Source: Limnohabitans sp. DM1
Lineage (GTDB): Bacteria; Pseudomonadota; Gammaproteobacteria; Burkholderiales; Burkholderiaceae_C
Direction: 5' to 3'
Length of the DNA stretch: 64,000 bases
NCBI RefSeq assembly: GCF_001269385.1
Contig: NZ_CXOO01000037.1
Location: forward strand, 35,831 to 99,830
Part shown: piece after piece, positions 27,568-36,078 of the stretch
Numbering within the stretch: position 1 is the first letter of the stretch
How the letters are laid out: every line of letters begins with the position of its first letter
The notes under the pieces: model-generated
The model's database searches: none
Seen by the model: the letters and a program-made list of their open reading frames with translations, nothing else
Told to the model about the DNA's origin: nothing
Made by a program: the position numbers and the translations under genes

Positions 27568-27736
27568 AGGTCAGCGGCTTCAGCCCTGACATGGGGCCTT
27601 TGCCACTGCCAAAAACGTCGGACCTTAAGGTGCCGACCTACGGGAGGCCTTGCATTCGTAGGTCGTCGGCTTCAGCCCTGACATGGGGCCTTTGCCGGAG
27701 CCCCAAAACGTCGGGGCTGAAGCCACCGACCTACGG
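27568..27736. repeat. Palindromic repeat, family 2, two tandem units overlapping dusC 3' end
   Basis: Two hairpin units, about 27568-27645 and 27656-27736. Each carries GGCTTCAGCCCTGACATGGG on the left, facing GTCGG...CCGACCTACGGG on the right. In the second unit GTAGGTCGTCGGCTTCAGCC pairs with GGGGCTGAAGCCACCGACC. The TAG stop of dusC lies inside the right arm. Related half units are at 13453 and 31513. Confidence 0.8.
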
Positions 27737-28747
27737 GGCGCTGGCGTTGGATTGCTGACTGAGCCAGTTTTCGATGAGTTTGGCGTCGTGCACCAGCCTC
27801 AATTGATCGAAGGCTTGTTGGGCTTCGGGGTAGACGCGGCGCATGTAGTTGAGCCATTGTTTGAGGCGACCGGCCCGGTGTCTGGGCGCTACGCGTTGGC
27901 TGATGCCCACCCAGAACAGGCGCATCAAGCCGACGATCTGTGACCACGCCACGGATTGACCGGGCGCCATCTTGGCTGTAAATGCAGCACCACCCGCCAA
28001 ATCACCCGCCACACCGCCCACAGCCGCATCGTGACGCGCAATCGCCAGGGCCAAGCCGGGGTCGGCCACCATGCCGCGTCCGATCATCAACCGTTCACAA
28101 CCGGTCACCTCGCGGCAACGCAGCGCGTCGGCCACGGTCCAGATTTCGCCGTTGGCCACCATGGGCAAGCGCACATGCTGGCGCAAATCCGCGATGCGGT
28201 CCCAATATGCCGGGGGCCGATAGCCGTGCGCTTTGGTGCGGGCGTGCACCACCAGATCGCTGGCCCCTGCGGCCTCGATGGCCTGGGCGCAGTCTTCGGC
28301 GCGGCTGTCATCGTTGTAGCCCAGCCGCATCTTGGCCGACACCGGAATGTGGGCAGGCACCGCACGGCGCACGGCCGCAACGATTTGCCCCACCAGTTCG
28401 GGCTCGTCCAGCAAAACGGCCCCGCCCCGGTGCTGATTCACCGTCTTGGCCGGGCAGCCAAAATTCAGGTCGATGCCATACGGGTTGAGCTCTGCCAAGG
28501 CGGCGGCGTTGTCGGCCAGGCAGATCGGGTCAGAGCCCAGCAGTTGCACCCGCACCGGCACGCCTGCTGGGGTGCGGCTGTTGTTCAGAAGCTCTGGCGC
28601 CACGCGAATGAAGGCCCGGCGCGGCAATACCGTGTTGGTGACACGGATGAACTCGGACACGCACAAATCCACGCCCCCCAGCCGCGTGAGCATGTCGCGC
28701 AGCGTGTGGTCCAGCAGGCCCTCCATGGGCGCCAGCAAGAGTTTCAT
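27731..28747 (-). CDS. dusC: tRNA-dihydrouridine(16) synthase DusC
   Basis: An FMN-dependent enzyme of 338 residues reducing a uridine of tRNA to dihydrouridine. It opens MKLLLAPMEGLLDHTLRD, with the DusC-type APMEG motif. The active-site cysteine is in NFGCPAKTVNQHRGGA, and KMRLGYND and VHARTKAHGYRPPAYW are conserved. Length and the EFIRVT stretch favour DusC over DusA or DusB. The C-terminal stop lies within a palindromic repeat. Confidence 0.93.
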   Translation of the reverse strand: MKLLLAPMEGLLDHTLRDMLTRLGGVDLCVSEFIRVTNTVLPRRAFIRVAPELLNNSRTPAGVPVRVQLLGSDPICLADNAAALAELNPYGIDLNFGCPAKTVNQHRGGAVLLDEPELVGQIVAAVRRAVPAHIPVSAKMRLGYNDDSRAEDCAQAIEAAGASDLVVHARTKAHGYRPPAYWDRIADLRQHVRLPMVANGEIWTVADALRCREVTGCERLMIGRGMVADPGLALAIARHDAAVGGVAGDLAGGAAFTAKMAPGQSVAWSQIVGLMRLFWVGISQRVAPRHRAGRLKQWLNYMRRVYPEAQQAFDQLRLVHDAKLIENWLSQQSNASAP

Positions 28748-28769
28748 GGACTGGCGGGCCGTCTCAGAC

Positions 28770-29288
28770 TCAGCCCAACTTGCGCTTGAGGCGCACTTCT
28801 TCCACTTTCACCCCGCCCAAAGGCACGGTGCGGGCGGTGTTCATTTCGCGCTTGAAACCGGCCAGATCATGAAAGCGCAGGGTTTTTTCATGCAAAAGCG
28901 GCAGCCAGACGGTGACATCGGTGCAGCCTTCGTCTTCCAGGCCTTCACGGGCCGCGTCCCACAGGGCCAGGCCCACGCCTTGGCCGATGCGATCAGGGGC
29001 GGCATAAATGGCCCAGATTTCACCGGTGGTGTTTTTAGATTTGGGGTCGCGAGAACGGTCAAAACCCACAAAACCCACAATCTCTTGCCCCGCCAGGGCC
29101 ACGATGACTTGCGGCTCGCCGTATTCGATGGCTTCTTTCCAGTAGGACACGCGTTTGGCCATGGGCGTGGCCTCCCAATGGGTGTCGGGCACCTGCCCGG
29201 CATAAGCGGCGCGGCAGGCGCTCACATGCAAAGCGGCAACGGCGGTGGCGTCTTTTTGGGTGGCAAATCGGACTTGGATATCGGACAT
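28770..29288 (-). CDS. GNAT family N-acetyltransferase
   Basis: A 172-residue acetyltransferase. The acetyl-CoA pyrophosphate-binding loop RIGQGVGLALW is near residue 105, and the preceding strand IWAIYAAPD and the beta-bulge region TVWLPLLHEKTLRFHDLAGF match the GNAT fold. The start is the ATG at 29288 (MSDIQVRFA). A much longer open frame to 29960 is the antisense of the cytochrome gene. The substrate is unknown. Confidence 0.87.
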   Translation of the reverse strand: MSDIQVRFATQKDATAVAALHVSACRAAYAGQVPDTHWEATPMAKRVSYWKEAIEYGEPQVIVALAGQEIVGFVGFDRSRDPKSKNTTGEIWAIYAAPDRIGQGVGLALWDAAREGLEDEGCTDVTVWLPLLHEKTLRFHDLAGFKREMNTARTVPLGGVKVEEVRLKRKLG

Positions 29289-29381
29289 GGCGTGAACTTG
29301 AATGAATGAACTGAGCGCCCAAGGTGTCTGCACATCGGGCGCAAAACCTGCAATTGTCGCCGCTTCGGTTATCTTCCAAGC

Positions 29382-30161
29382 ATGATGACGTTTTTTTATC
29401 GCATGAAATCCAGTGGGGCCTGTGCCCGCCTGCTGGTGGGCACCCTGCTGGGAGCCCTGGCCTTGAGCGCGGCCGCCCAGACCCCGGCCCGTTTTGCTGA
29501 CAACATGGCCGAGCGCACCCGCGCCTGCACCGCCTGCCACGGCGAACAAGGCCGCGCAGGCCCCGATGGCTATTACCCCCGCCTGGCGGGTAAACCGGCC
29601 GGTTATCTGCACAACCAGCTGCGCAACTTTGCCCAGGGCAGGCGCCATTACGAGCTGATGACCCGCCTGATCGACCCGCTGAGCGACAACTACCTGGGCG
29701 AGATGGCGCGGTATTTCGCCGACCTGCAACTGCCCTACCCCCGCCCCACCGCCGCCAACACCATTTCGGCCGAACGCCTGGCACGCGGTCAGCAGCTGGT
29801 CACCCAGGGCGATGCCGCGCGCGACCTGCCTGCCTGCATCCAGTGCCACGGCGCGCGCCTGACCGGCGTGCAGCCCAACGTGCCGGGCCTGTTGGGCCTG
29901 CCGCTCGATTACCTGAACGCCCAAATGGGTGCCTGGCAAACCGGCCAACGCAAGGCGCATGCGCCCGACTGCATGGCCCAGGTCATCCAGCGCGTGCCCA
30001 GCGATGACCTGATTGCCGTGTCCAGCTGGCTGGCACGTCAGCCCCTGCCTGCCGACACACGCCCTGCTGCCCTGGCACCGCAGTCACCGCCCCTGCCCGA
30101 GGCATGGCGCTGCGGCAGTGCGCCCGAACTGAACCCAACTTCTGCAGGAGCCAAGCCATGA
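29382..30161 (+). CDS. Diheme cytochrome c (c4/c553 type)
   Basis: A periplasmic electron carrier of 259 residues. After a signal peptide ending ...LSAAAQ near residue 33 there are two heme c motifs, CTACH (49-53) and CIQCH (152-156), each in a cytochrome c domain of similar layout. Its stop overlaps the start of the next gene (ATGA), so the two cytochromes are made together. The terminal partner is not visible in the window. Confidence 0.9.
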   Translation: MMTFFYRMKSSGACARLLVGTLLGALALSAAAQTPARFADNMAERTRACTACHGEQGRAGPDGYYPRLAGKPAGYLHNQLRNFAQGRRHYELMTRLIDPLSDNYLGEMARYFADLQLPYPRPTAANTISAERLARGQQLVTQGDAARDLPACIQCHGARLTGVQPNVPGLLGLPLDYLNAQMGAWQTGQRKAHAPDCMAQVIQRVPSDDLIAVSSWLARQPLPADTRPAALAPQSPPLPEAWRCGSAPELNPTSAGAKP

Positions 30162-31492
30162 ACCGCCGCCTGATCCAGCGCATCGGTCTGGGCCTGCTGG
30201 GCTCTGCATTGGCCCTGTCGGCCTGGGTGGTCTGGGACAACTGGAGAGACACCTGGCTGCCTTCTTCCTCAGCACCGCCTTCCTCCAGCGCCAGCACCGC
30301 TGCAGACCCCGGCCAGATCGAACGCGGTCAGTACCTGGCCCGTGCAGGCAACTGCGTGGCCTGCCACACCGCCCGTGGCGGCGCCAGCATGGCGGGCAGC
30401 CGCCGCATTGACACACCTTTTGGCAGCGTCTTCAGCAGCAACCTGACGCCAGACATGGCCACGGGCCTGGGCCGCTGGACAGCCGATGATTTCTGGCAAG
30501 CGCTGCACCATGGCCGGTCCAAAGGTGGGCGATTGCTCACCCCAGCCTTTCCGTACAACCACACCAGCGTCATCACCCGAAGCGACAGCGACGCCCTGCT
30601 GGCCTGGCTCAAAAGCCTGCCCCCGGTTGTGCAGGCTCAGCCCGCCCACACCCTGGTGTGGCCCGTGGGCACCCAAGCGGCGCTGGCCGTGTGGCGCAGC
30701 CTGTACTTCAAGCCCAGCCCATTTGAGCCCGACCCAACCCAGACTGCCGAATGGAACCGGGGCGCTTATCTGGTGCAAGGCCTGGGCCACTGCGCGGCCT
30801 GCCACAGCCCCCGCAACCGCCTGGGCGCCAGCGGCCCGGTGGAAGATCTGTCGGGGGGATTGATGCCGGTGGTCAACTGGTATGCGCCCGATCTGACACG
30901 TGAATCAGAAAGTGGCCTGGCCAGTACACCCCTGGCCGACATCGTGCAGCTGCTGCGCACAGGGCACGCTCCGCAGGCCCAGACCAGCGGCCTCATGGCC
31001 GAAGTGGTGCAACAGGGTACCCAGCACATGAGCCCCGCCGACCTGCAGGCCATGGCGGTGTATCTGAAATCACGCAACAGCCCGGCAGCGGCCACCACGG
31101 CAGCCACGTCCACCAGTCCAAAGGCCACCATCAGCCCCCGCGTGGCCGAGCAAGGGCTCAAGGTCTATGACCGCCACTGCGCCCAATGCCACGGCGAACA
31201 AGGCCGGGGCACGACGACCGCTGCGGGCCTGGTGGCTTATCCGGCCCTGGCAGGCAACCGGGCGGTGTTGCTGCGCGACCCGACCAATCTGGTGCAAATG
31301 GTGCTCTATGGAGGGTTTGGCCCCGCCACCGCAGGTCACCCCCAGCCCTTTGGCATGCCGCCTTCTGTGCTGGAGCTGGACGACCGCGACATCGCCGCCG
31401 TGCTCACGCACCTGCGCACCCAATGGGGCAACCAGGCCAGCGAAGTCACGCCGTTGCAAGTCAACCGCATCCGCGCGTCACAAGGTTCATAG
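30158..31492 (+). CDS. Triheme cytochrome c (alcohol dehydrogenase subunit-like)
   Basis: A membrane-anchored periplasmic protein of 444 residues with an uncleaved-looking N-terminal helix (residues 8-26) and three heme motifs: CVACH (66-70), CAACH (212-216) and CAQCH (341-345). The spacing and the stretch GGRLLTPAFPYNHTS match the cytochrome subunits of membrane alcohol/aldehyde or gluconate dehydrogenases. No dehydrogenase subunit adjoins it, so the electron donor is unknown. The ATG at 30158 follows GCAGGAG and overlaps the preceding stop. Confidence 0.9.
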   Translation: MNRRLIQRIGLGLLGSALALSAWVVWDNWRDTWLPSSSAPPSSSASTAADPGQIERGQYLARAGNCVACHTARGGASMAGSRRIDTPFGSVFSSNLTPDMATGLGRWTADDFWQALHHGRSKGGRLLTPAFPYNHTSVITRSDSDALLAWLKSLPPVVQAQPAHTLVWPVGTQAALAVWRSLYFKPSPFEPDPTQTAEWNRGAYLVQGLGHCAACHSPRNRLGASGPVEDLSGGLMPVVNWYAPDLTRESESGLASTPLADIVQLLRTGHAPQAQTSGLMAEVVQQGTQHMSPADLQAMAVYLKSRNSPAAATTAATSTSPKATISPRVAEQGLKVYDRHCAQCHGEQGRGTTTAAGLVAYPALAGNRAVLLRDPTNLVQMVLYGGFGPATAGHPQPFGMPPSVLELDDRDIAAVLTHLRTQWGNQASEVTPLQVNRIRASQGS

Positions 31493-31512
31493 CCCCCCAT
31501 CCACAGGCCTCC

Positions 31513-31585
31513 CCTGTAGGTGGGCAGCTTCAGCACCGACATTGCGGGTTTCGGCGTAGGCCCCATGTCGGGGCTGATCAGGCCA
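31513..31585. repeat. Palindromic repeat, family 2, degenerate unit
   Basis: CTGTAGGTGGGCAGCTTCAG on the left and GGCCCCATGTCGGGGCTGAT on the right match the family 2 arms with several changes. It fills the gap between the convergent cytochrome and TPR genes and runs over the stop of the latter. Confidence 0.6.
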
Positions 31586-32825
31586 CCGTTTCAACGCGCC
31601 ACAGCCCGTCGCGGATATGGCGGGCATAGGGGCCGGGAATGTCGGCACGCCACTCGCCCTGGCGCACCGGCGTGCTGTATTGGCAAACGGTTTGCCCGTT
31701 TTGGTCCAGGATGAGCCAGGTGACCCGCTGGCCTTCGGGCAGGCTGCTGGTTGCGCCGACGCTGGTGGCCGAGAGGTTGCAGCCCACATGAAAGGGCTGA
31801 CCCATGTCCTGGGCCTCGTGCGGCGGAAAATCTTCGCCGCCCAAAAAGCCAAACACCGGATCGTGCGACAACAGGCTTTGCCGCACCGTGGGCCAGATAT
31901 GCATGCGCAAAAAATGCTGGTCCACCACCCGTGCGCCCAGGTATTGGCCCTGAGCGATGTACTGCACCATCTGCTGACGCAGGTTCTTGAACACGCCGCC
32001 GCAGCCGCCCCACATGCCTGCCAGTAGCAGCTCGGTGTGACTGAAGTAGTCGCGCATGAGGTGAAAAAACCGGCCACTTTGCACCCAGGCTTGCACCGCC
32101 GCCGCCTCCCGTTGGGAAATCAGTGAATCGGCGTCGCGGATCAGATAACGGTCCACCCCGGGGTCTTCGAGCACACTGAAACGCCACATCAGGCCGCTGA
32201 GTTCTTGCTGGTCTTGCGCGCTGACCATGAGCACCTGCGCGCCCATGGTCTGCAGGGCCGTGCGCACCGCCTCGGGCACGGTCTCATCCACATAAAAGCG
32301 GCAGGTCCAGTCAGGCAACAACTCTTGCGCAGCCGTCACATTGAGCTTGGCTGTTTCACCATAGCGCGGGTTGTCCCCAAACAAGCTGAAAGCAATGATT
32401 TGGCGGCGGGCGTCCGAAGTGGCCGCTGGCACTTGCGCAGGCAAGGCATACGCGGGTTGGCCCTGCACGCTCTGGTCCTTGAGCTGCAGGCTGCGCACAC
32501 CGTGCTCACGCACCTCATCCATCCGCCCCAGATGCCCACAGGTTTCGGTCAGGCCGTCCCACAAATTCACGTCCTGGGGCGCCAGCGCGCAAGCTTGCAG
32601 ATACAGAGTACGGGCCTTGTCGTAATCGAGCAGGCGCAAATGGCACAAAGCGGCATCGCCCAGAATTTGCGGGTGCTTGGGAATGATTTGTCGCGCCAGG
32701 GCGTTGACCTTGAGCGCTTCGGCAAACTTGCCCTGATTGGACAGGGCCACAAAGCGCTGCCCCAACTCGGTCAGGCGCTTGTTCATTTGGGCGGCATTCT
32801 GGGGAGATCGTTGGCCAGGTCGCAT
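31578..32825 (-). CDS. TPR protein with putative glycosyltransferase-like domain
   Basis: A 415-residue protein I do not recognise as a named enzyme. Residues 14-110 read as tetratricopeptide-like helices (FAEALKVNALARQIIPKHPQ, then YDKARTLYLQACALAPQ). From about 140 an alpha/beta domain begins IIAFSLFGDNPRYGETA. Further on it has DRYLIRDADSLIS and HLMRDYFSHTELLLAGMWG, a layout reminiscent of small glycosyltransferases with a DxD-like acidic site (RDAD). No signal peptide. The alternative start is the ATG at 32786 (MNKRLTELG). Function is open. Confidence 0.7.
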   Translation of the reverse strand: MRPGQRSPQNAAQMNKRLTELGQRFVALSNQGKFAEALKVNALARQIIPKHPQILGDAALCHLRLLDYDKARTLYLQACALAPQDVNLWDGLTETCGHLGRMDEVREHGVRSLQLKDQSVQGQPAYALPAQVPAATSDARRQIIAFSLFGDNPRYGETAKLNVTAAQELLPDWTCRFYVDETVPEAVRTALQTMGAQVLMVSAQDQQELSGLMWRFSVLEDPGVDRYLIRDADSLISQREAAAVQAWVQSGRFFHLMRDYFSHTELLLAGMWGGCGGVFKNLRQQMVQYIAQGQYLGARVVDQHFLRMHIWPTVRQSLLSHDPVFGFLGGEDFPPHEAQDMGQPFHVGCNLSATSVGATSSLPEGQRVTWLILDQNGQTVCQYSTPVRQGEWRADIPGPYARHIRDGLWRVETVA

Positions 32826-33052
32826 GGTGTGAAAGCCTTGTATTCAGATGGCTCTGGACACGCCCAGGCCAAGGACTGAGCATAACCAGAATTGGCCTCG
32901 TTTCAGGTCTGCCCCGTTCGTCCAAAGACGCACTCAGACGCCTGTGTCCAATAAATTTCACACCGCTTGTCCCAAGTTTCACAGTCCGTGGCCCTGCACT
33001 GCACTACGATCAAGTCCACTCAAAAATCGCCCCCTTCCAGGAGAATCATTCC

Positions 33053-34207
33053 ATGCCCGTGATCACCAACATCGAAGACCTGCGCGTTCTGGCCGAAAAG
33101 CGCGTGCCGCGCATGTTCTACGACTACGCCGACAGCGGCTCCTGGACCGAAGGCACCTACCGCGCCAACGAGACGGATTTCCACAAAATCAAGCTGCGCC
33201 AGCGCGTGGCCGTGAACATGGAAAACCGCACCACGGCCACCAAAATGGTCGGCATCGACACCAAGATGCCCGTGTGCATCGCTCCGGTGGGCCTCACGGG
33301 CATGCAGCACGCCGACGGCGAAATGCACGCCGCCATGGCCGCCAAGAAGTTCGGCATTCCCTTCACGTTGTCGACCATGAGCATCTGCTCCATCGAAGAC
33401 ATCGCGGCCCACACCCAAGCGCCGTTCTGGTTTCAGCTGTACATGATGCGCGACCGCGAGGCCATGGCCCGCATGATCGACCGCTGCAAGGCCGCCAACG
33501 TGAGCGCCATGGTGCTCACACTCGATTTGCAGGTGATCGGCCAGCGCCACAAAGACCTGAAAAACGGCCTGACCGCGCCACCCCGCCCCACCATCGCCAA
33601 CATCATCAACCTGATGACCAAGCCCCGCTGGTGCTTGGGCATGGCCGGCACCAAGCGTCACACCTTTGGCAACCTGGTCGGCCACGTCAAGGCCGTGAGC
33701 AACATGAAGTCGCTGGCCTCATGGACCAACGAACAGTTTGACCCGACGCTCAACTGGGAAGACATCGCCTGGGTCAAGAAGCAATGGGGCGGCAAACTGA
33801 TCCTGAAGGGCATCATGGATGTGGAAGACGCCAAACTGGCCGTGGCCAGCGGTGCCGACGCGATTGTGGTCAGCAACCACGGCGGCCGCCAGCTCGACGG
33901 CGCGCCCAGCAGCATCGAAGCATTGCCCGCTATCGTCGCGGCTGTGGGCGACCAAATCGAAGTCTGGATGGACGGCGGCATCCGCAGCGGCCAGGACGTG
34001 CTCAAGGCCTGGGCGCTGGGTGCCAAGGGCGTGATGATTGGCCGCGCCATGGTCTATGGTCTGGGCGCCATGGGCGAAGCGGGCGTGACCAAGGCCCTGC
34101 AAATCATCCACAAAGAGCTGGACGTGACCATGGCCTTTTGCGGCCACACCAACATCCAGAATGTGGACACCAACATCTTGCTGCCCGGCACTTTTCCGAC
34201 CGCATAA
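33053..34207 (+). CDS. lldD: FMN-dependent alpha-hydroxy-acid dehydrogenase (L-lactate dehydrogenase-like)
   Basis: A 384-residue flavoenzyme oxidising L-lactate or another 2-hydroxy acid. Conserved features are YDYADSGSWTE near the N-terminus, PVCIAPVGLTGMQHADGE, LILKGIMDVEDA, the active-site His276 in SNHGGRQLDG, and WMDGGIRSGQD for FMN phosphate binding. The ATG is preceded by AGGAGAATC. Family members also include glycolate and mandelate oxidases, so lactate is the likeliest but not certain substrate. It stands alone. Confidence 0.9.
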   Translation: MPVITNIEDLRVLAEKRVPRMFYDYADSGSWTEGTYRANETDFHKIKLRQRVAVNMENRTTATKMVGIDTKMPVCIAPVGLTGMQHADGEMHAAMAAKKFGIPFTLSTMSICSIEDIAAHTQAPFWFQLYMMRDREAMARMIDRCKAANVSAMVLTLDLQVIGQRHKDLKNGLTAPPRPTIANIINLMTKPRWCLGMAGTKRHTFGNLVGHVKAVSNMKSLASWTNEQFDPTLNWEDIAWVKKQWGGKLILKGIMDVEDAKLAVASGADAIVVSNHGGRQLDGAPSSIEALPAIVAAVGDQIEVWMDGGIRSGQDVLKAWALGAKGVMIGRAMVYGLGAMGEAGVTKALQIIHKELDVTMAFCGHTNIQNVDTNILLPGTFPTA

Positions 34208-34267
34208 AAACCCCGCCGGGCCCCTCACGCCACATGAGAGGCCCGGCGCTGGCGCTATGCTTCAAGG

Positions 34268-35554
34268 GTGACCAACACCGCACCCTCCGCCCCTGCGCCT
34301 AGGCGCATCGCCCACCTCGACATGGACGCGTTTTACGCATCCTGCGAGCTGCTGCGCTACCCGCAGCTCAAGGGCATGCCGGTCGTCATTGGTGGCGGCA
34401 GGCGCAAAGAAGACGACCTGCTCAGCAAGCTGCAATCGGCCTACCCCGAGGACGAGTGGACCGAAGACAGCTTTGTCGAACGGCTGGACCGCATTCCTGT
34501 CGACTTCTTCCCGCGCTTGAATGGCTACACCGGGCGCGGCGTCATCACCACCGCCACCTATGCGGCGCGGCAGTTTGGCGTCGGCTCGGCCATGGGCTTG
34601 ATGAAAGCCGCCAAGCTCTGCCCGCAGGCCATCATGCTGCCGGTAGATTTTGAGCGTTACCGGCACTTCTCGCGCACCTTCAAAAGCATCATCACCGACA
34701 TCGCCCCCGTCATGCAGGACCGGGGCGTGGACGAGGTCTACATCGACTTCACGGAGGTGCCCGGCGGCCAGCGTGAAGGCGGGCGCGTGTTGGCGCGCTT
34801 GATCCAGAAAAGCATTTTCGAGGCCACGGGCCTCACCTGCTCGGTGGGTGTGGCGCCCAACAAGCTGATCGCCAAGATGGCCAGCGAGTTCAACAAACCC
34901 AACGGCATCTCGGTCGTGCACGAGGCCGACCTGCAAACCCTGATCTGGCCACTGGCTTGCCGCAAGATCAACGGCGTGGGCCCCAAGGCAGACGAAAAGC
35001 TCAAGGGCTTTGGCATCCACACCATCGGCGACCTGGCCGCACGCGAGCTGCCTTGGCTGATGGCGAACTTTGGCAAAAGCTACGGCGCATGGCTGTTTGA
35101 TGCGGCTTGGGGCCGCGACGACCGCCCGGTCGAGACCGAAAGCGAGCCCGTCAGCATGAGCCGCGAAACCACCTTCGAGCGCGACCTGCACGCCGTGCGC
35201 GACCGCGAAGAACTCGGGGCCGTCTTCACCCGGCTGTGCGAACAAGTGGCGGCCGATTTGCAGCGCAAAGGCTACGAAGGCAAAACCATCGGCATCAAGC
35301 TGCGCTATGACAACTTCCAAGCCGTGACACGGGACCAAAGCCTGAGCGACTTCACCGCAGACGCCAAACGCATCCGCCAAGTGGCAGGCCAGTGCCTCAA
35401 GCGGGTGGACCTGTCACGCCGCATTCGACTGCTGGGCGTGCGGGTGGGCTCGCTGGTCAAGGCGGGAGCAGCGCCTGATTCGGTGAATCACCCCATGAAG
35501 GCCGAAGAGCCGGGCCATGAATGGCAAACGCAGCTTCTGTTCACAGACGAATGA
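34268..35554 (+). CDS. dinB: DNA polymerase IV (DinB) with N-terminal insertion
   Basis: A Y-family translesion polymerase of 428 residues. The catalytic acidic residues are in HLDMDAFYAS and GVDEVYIDFTE, and the helix-hairpin-helix with KINGVGPKADEKL and the little-finger domain follow. Compared with E. coli DinB (351 residues) about 40 extra residues lie between VVIGGG and GRGVITTATYAAR, rich in acidic residues and including EDEWTEDSFVERL. The GTG start gives MTNTAPSAP. No LexA box was recognised upstream. Confidence 0.93.
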   Translation: MTNTAPSAPAPRRIAHLDMDAFYASCELLRYPQLKGMPVVIGGGRRKEDDLLSKLQSAYPEDEWTEDSFVERLDRIPVDFFPRLNGYTGRGVITTATYAARQFGVGSAMGLMKAAKLCPQAIMLPVDFERYRHFSRTFKSIITDIAPVMQDRGVDEVYIDFTEVPGGQREGGRVLARLIQKSIFEATGLTCSVGVAPNKLIAKMASEFNKPNGISVVHEADLQTLIWPLACRKINGVGPKADEKLKGFGIHTIGDLAARELPWLMANFGKSYGAWLFDAAWGRDDRPVETESEPVSMSRETTFERDLHAVRDREELGAVFTRLCEQVAADLQRKGYEGKTIGIKLRYDNFQAVTRDQSLSDFTADAKRIRQVAGQCLKRVDLSRRIRLLGVRVGSLVKAGAAPDSVNHPMKAEEPGHEWQTQLLFTDE

Positions 35555-35613
35555 GAGGCCTACCGTTGGTCAGCGGTTGGGGTGCAGAAGTGTCCCGGAA
35601 GATATCTTTTTAA

Positions 35614-35728
35614 TTTCGGAATAACTGAAACAAGTTCCTTGCCACGGATAACAAAAAGTAAATTTCTGAAATACCGAAACAAAGCTTGACGACCCCAGCA
35701 AAACCCGATAGTTTCGGATTGTCAGAAA
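35614..35728. promoter_or_regulatory. Three TTTC-N9-GAAA operators spaced exactly 49 bp, upstream of hipBA
   Basis: The 17-base inverted sites TTTCGGAATAACTGAAA (35614-35630), TTTCTGAAATACCGAAA (35663-35679) and TTTCGGATTGTCAGAAA (35712-35728) share TTTC-N9-GAAA and begin 49 bases apart each time. They flank and overlap the predicted promoter of the hipB gene. E. coli HipB also uses several spaced inverted operators, with a different sequence, so these are probably the sites of this HipB. Confidence 0.8.
35686..35714 (+). promoter_or_regulatory. Sigma-70-type promoter of hipBA
   Basis: TTGACG (35686-35691) and TAGTTT (35709-35714) are separated by 17 bases. The second operator lies just upstream of the -35 and the third overlaps the -10, a layout suited to repression. 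Confidence 0.55.
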
Positions 35729-35777
35729 TAACAACCCCAAACCATGCCCCCGGATGCCTCTCACCAGAAAGTTCCAC

Positions 35778-36068
35778 ATGGATGACCAGCCCACCCGACA
35801 AGCCACAGTTTTGACGACAGCCAACACACTCGGCCCCGTCGTGCGCGAACGGCGCAAATCCCAATCGCTGCGCATCGACGACGCGGCCGGGCTGCTGGGC
35901 GTGTCGGTGGACCTCATGTCCCGGCTCGAAAACGGTCACGGCACAGTGCAACTGGACAAAGCCATGGCCGTGCTCGACGGCTTGGGCCTGGCGCTGATGG
36001 TCTTGCCCAAAGAACACCCTTGGGTCCTTGAGGCCAGCACCCCAGGCGGCGTCTCGCCGAAGGCATGA
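35778..36068 (+). CDS. hipB: HipB-type antitoxin (XRE family regulator)
   Basis: A 96-residue helix-turn-helix protein. The HTH runs from VVRERRKSQSLRIDDAAGLL to SVDLMSRLENGHGTVQLDKAM, and it ends in a short proline-rich tail. It neutralises the HipA kinase and represses the operon. The start at 35778 (MDDQPTR) follows GAAAG. An in-frame ATG at 35754 has no ribosome-binding site. The hipA start is 10 bases downstream. The three upstream inverted repeats are its likely operators. Confidence 0.88.
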   Translation: MDDQPTRQATVLTTANTLGPVVRERRKSQSLRIDDAAGLLGVSVDLMSRLENGHGTVQLDKAMAVLDGLGLALMVLPKEHPWVLEASTPGGVSPKA

Positions 36069-36078
36069 AAGGACTGTC

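Noticed and set aside
28770..29960. 396-codon frame including the GNAT protein
   Set aside because: Only the last 172 codons are family-like; the rest is antisense to the diheme cytochrome gene.
34210..34250. Hairpin GCCGGGCC...GGCCCGGC after the alpha-hydroxy-acid dehydrogenase gene
   Set aside because: A strong stem but with one mismatch and no T-run, so not called as a terminator.
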